Part shown: positions 61,906-64,000 of the stretch, piece after piece
How the letters are laid out: every line of letters starts with the position of its first letter
Numbering within the stretch: the stretch's first letter is position 1
From: Roseinatronobacter monicus
GTDB lineage: Bacteria; Pseudomonadota; Alphaproteobacteria; Rhodobacterales; Rhodobacteraceae
DNA: 64,000 nt
Reading direction: 5' to 3'
Assembly (NCBI RefSeq): GCF_006716865.1
Contig: NZ_VFPT01000006.1
Location: forward strand, 119,592-183,591
The notes under the pieces: generated by a model
What the model was told of the DNA's origin: nothing
Seen by the model: only the letters and a program-made list of their open reading frames with translations
Databases searched by the model: none
Made by a program: the position numbers and the translations under genes

Positions 61906-62132
61906 GATCTCCGTGAATCGCCCATCCGATTCTGCCAGCTGATTTCTGTATGCACTCACAATATATCTTGTGGTCACTTCATAGCTGGCAACGAAGTGTT
62001 GAAGTAGCGTGAGAGCTCAGTCGTCCAAGACACTGATTTTTAACAGTTTACTATCGACGGAAATAGGCACCTTCAACGCCCCCAGGCCGCTCAACGGTTT
62101 GGTCTGGATTTATCCAAAATATCTGTTAAGCT
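61906..62132 (+). promoter_or_regulatory. Upstream region of the repAB genes
   Basis: A 227-bp non-coding region preceding repA. AT-rich stretches (AATATATC, TTTAACAGTTTACTATC) and GGATTTATCC near 62110 may be promoter or control elements. No repeat array is visible. Confidence 0.4.
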
Positions 62133-63344
62133 ATGCAAAACAATAAAGACTTGAGGGCAGTAATGAACGGGATACGGGCCTCCCAGAGATTCGAAGTCAT
62201 GTCCAAGCGGCTTGGTAGTCGGTTACGTGAACATGCACAGGAAACCTTCCCTCCGGACGCTCAGAAGGGCCTCCGACGCTTCGCCATGCGAGAAGCGGCC
62301 GAACTGCTTCGCATTAATCAGAACACCTTTCGCCATCATGTGTCAAACCTCGAAGGCTTTCCCGAAGGTATCTTGGAGGGCGGCAACCGCCGTAGCTTCT
62401 CTGCAGAGGAGATGGTCGAGGCACAACGCGTACTTCTCGAGACTGGAAGGATCAAGCCAGAAGAACACCCGCACAGAAGACCAGGAGAGGCTTGTCAGGT
62501 CTTGACGATCTTCAACCTGAAGGGTGGCTCCGCTAAGACGTCATCTGTTGCCCATGTAGGGCAATTACTGGGTCTGCGCGGTTACAGGGTCTTGCTGATC
62601 GACCTCGACAGCCAGGCAAGTCTGACAAACCTGTTCGGGGTTACTCCCGAGCTCGACCCGGATATGCCGACTTCATACGATCTTATCCGATCCGACGATC
62701 CACTACCTGCAGCACAGATCATTCGCAAAACGAACTTCCCGACTGTAGATCTGATCCCGGCATCCATGGACATCATGGAGTACGAGTTCGAGGTCGCTCT
62801 GAGCTTCAGACACGGCGCTACCACATTCCATAGCCGTATCCGTGAAGCGCTTGAGCCCGTCCTGAACCGGTATGACGTGGTGATCTTCGACACACCGCCG
62901 CAGCTGAACTTTTCGGTGATCTCCGCCCTCTTTGCATCGACCGGGGTCCTGATCCCGCTCAACGCGTCGATGCTCGATGTCATGTCGCTGGCAAGCTTTC
63001 TGGGCATGGCGAGCAACCTGATGGGCGTCGTCGAGGCACACGCCCCGGAACATGGACTGAACTTCGTGCGAGTTCTGATCACACGTTACGAAAACACGGA
63101 TGGTCCGCAAGTTCAGATTTCGTCTCTGCTTCGGACAGTCCTCGGGGATGCCGTGCTGTCTGCCGAGTTCCTGAAATCAACAGCCGTAGGTGACGCTGCA
63201 AATACCCAGCAGAGCATCTTCGAAGTCGAACCTCGCGACGTGAACCGCAGAACTTACGAGCGTGCGATCGAGTCCGTTTCGCGCGTAACCGACGAAGTCG
63301 AACGCGAAATCCTTAAGGCATGGGGGCGTAGCCATGGCGCGTAA
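62133..63344 (+). CDS. repA: RepA/ParA-type partition ATPase of a repABC-like module
   Basis: 403 aa from ATG 62133; ATG 62163 has GAGGGCAG upstream and may be the true start (393 aa). An N-terminal HTH region (REAAELLRINQNTFRHHVSNL) is followed by the ATPase: deviant Walker A FNLKGGSAKTSS, LLIDLDSQASLT and VVIFDTPPQ. This long form acts as partition ATPase and transcriptional repressor of its operon. It overlaps repB by 11 bases. It is distinct from the small ParA at 699-1475. Confidence 0.9.
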   Translation: MQNNKDLRAVMNGIRASQRFEVMSKRLGSRLREHAQETFPPDAQKGLRRFAMREAAELLRINQNTFRHHVSNLEGFPEGILEGGNRRSFSAEEMVEAQRVLLETGRIKPEEHPHRRPGEACQVLTIFNLKGGSAKTSSVAHVGQLLGLRGYRVLLIDLDSQASLTNLFGVTPELDPDMPTSYDLIRSDDPLPAAQIIRKTNFPTVDLIPASMDIMEYEFEVALSFRHGATTFHSRIREALEPVLNRYDVVIFDTPPQLNFSVISALFASTGVLIPLNASMLDVMSLASFLGMASNLMGVVEAHAPEHGLNFVRVLITRYENTDGPQVQISSLLRTVLGDAVLSAEFLKSTAVGDAANTQQSIFEVEPRDVNRRTYERAIESVSRVTDEVEREILKAWGRSHGA

Positions 63345-64000
63345 GGTCTTTGGGGACTCACTCAAGAACGCGATGGGCAAAACGCCGCCTTCGGACGAGG
63401 ATCTGGATGTGAAGCGCACGAGCCCGACTGTAGCTCGCGCACAAGCATCCGTGCTCGAAGAGGATAAACACGCCACGCGGTTGATCGACCCGACCACCAT
63501 ACGGATGTCCGCGGTCATGGACCGCATCGATCCAAGCGATGGGCTGCATGAGCTTGTCTCATCGATCCGCGAGCACGGTCAAAAGGTTCCAGTGCTGGTT
63601 CGCCGAACCGAGGACGGTGCGCTTGAGATCGTCTATGGACGCCGTCGGCTTCTCGCCTGTCGCCAACTTGGTCAGAAGGTGCGTGCATCGGTCATGGAAA
63701 TGACCGACGAGGAAGCACTCATCGCCCAAGGCGTGGAGAACAATGCCCGCCAAGACCCATCATTCATCGAAAGGGCTCTCTTCGTCGCCGGCATCATTCG
63801 GGAGCTTGGGAAAACCGACGAAACGCGCAAGAACGCTCAAACGATCGCGTATCGGGCACTTCAAATCGATGAATCGCTTGTCTCTCGGATGAACCGTATC
63901 GCTACAGGCATCCCAATGGAACTGATCCAGGCTATCGGACCTGCACACGGCGTTGGTCGGAGGGTTTGGGAAAAGCTATTCAGGCTATGCGAGAAAGACG
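63334..64000 (+). CDS. repB: RepB/ParB-type centromere-binding protein, partial
   Basis: The frame starts at ATG 63334 and runs off the right edge (222 codons visible). It has a basic N terminus (MARKVFGDSLKNAMG), the ParB box region VPVLVRRTEDG...YGRRRLLACRQLG, then VENNARQDPSFIERALFVA (ParB motif) and an HTH in RVSLVSRM-like position (LQIDESLVSRMNRIA). It would bind parS sites and load on DNA with RepA. The replication initiator is expected beyond the window. Confidence 0.9.
   Translation, partial: MARKVFGDSLKNAMGKTPPSDEDLDVKRTSPTVARAQASVLEEDKHATRLIDPTTIRMSAVMDRIDPSDGLHELVSSIREHGQKVPVLVRRTEDGALEIVYGRRRLLACRQLGQKVRASVMEMTDEEALIAQGVENNARQDPSFIERALFVAGIIRELGKTDETRKNAQTIAYRALQIDESLVSRMNRIATGIPMELIQAIGPAHGVGRRVWEKLFRLCEKD

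Overview
The window looks like part of an alphaproteobacterial plasmid or plasmid-derived accessory region, most likely from the Rhodobacterales. Pointers are: a GTTC-N7-GTTC (alphaproteobacterial) LexA box, a repABC-type RepA/RepB pair at the right edge, a DUF1403-ScpB-tyrosine recombinase trio, a pRiA4b ORF-3 family protein, a MobC/relaxase/VirD4 mobilisation block, and toxin-antitoxin genes. No rRNA, tRNA or CRISPR array was seen.

Layout. 0-1.9 kb: a leftward partition operon (ParA, a 198-aa protein, and a third gene that runs off the edge and shares a motif with the 198-aa protein), preceded by 42 perfectly phased 7-bp repeats that look like a centromere. 1.9-7.4 kb: candidate oriT, MobC, relaxase, coupling protein. 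7.4-16.5 kb: small accessory genes, a complete IS21-family element with its 8-bp target duplication, an SOS-controlled UmuD/UmuC pair whose UmuD has Cys in place of the catalytic Ser, a UPF0149/SEC-C protein and a McrC remnant. 16.5-25.6 kb: nested insertion sequences (IS3 carrying IS630; IS66; an IS66 relic carrying a chimeric IS21 fragment; a second IS630).

24.3-39.7 kb is a DNA phosphorothioation defence locus of the Ssp type. The cysteine desulfurase SspA is divergent from SspB (DUF4007), SspC (ATPase) and SspD (PP-loop/Fe-S). These are followed by a helicase, a GHKL ATPase and a PLD nuclease that match an SspFGH effector module. IS66 separates BCD from FGH, IS630 replaces the last 21 codons of the PLD gene, and the phosphorothioation-associated methyltransferase gene is cut by an ISL3-type relic.

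40.4-49.4 kb lies between elements with the same terminal sequence. It holds a 1244-aa P-loop (STAND-like) protein of unknown function and a tightly coupled five-gene operon: GNAT acetyltransferase, small SemiSWEET-like membrane protein, divergent S-adenosylmethionine synthetase, second methionyl-tRNA synthetase and P-loop ATPase. I do not recognise this operon as a described system, and it is the best candidate for one.

49.4-64 kb: a MITE-like element, a 690-aa UPF0149-domain protein, a small exported protein, an SNF2 helicase with a SWIM zinc-finger partner, a frameshifted XRE regulator, ScpB/DUF1403/integrase, a Phd antitoxin with a decayed toxin, an intact AbrB-Doc pair, a serine resolvase and the start of repAB.

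Protein assignments rest on motifs read by eye. No database search was run.
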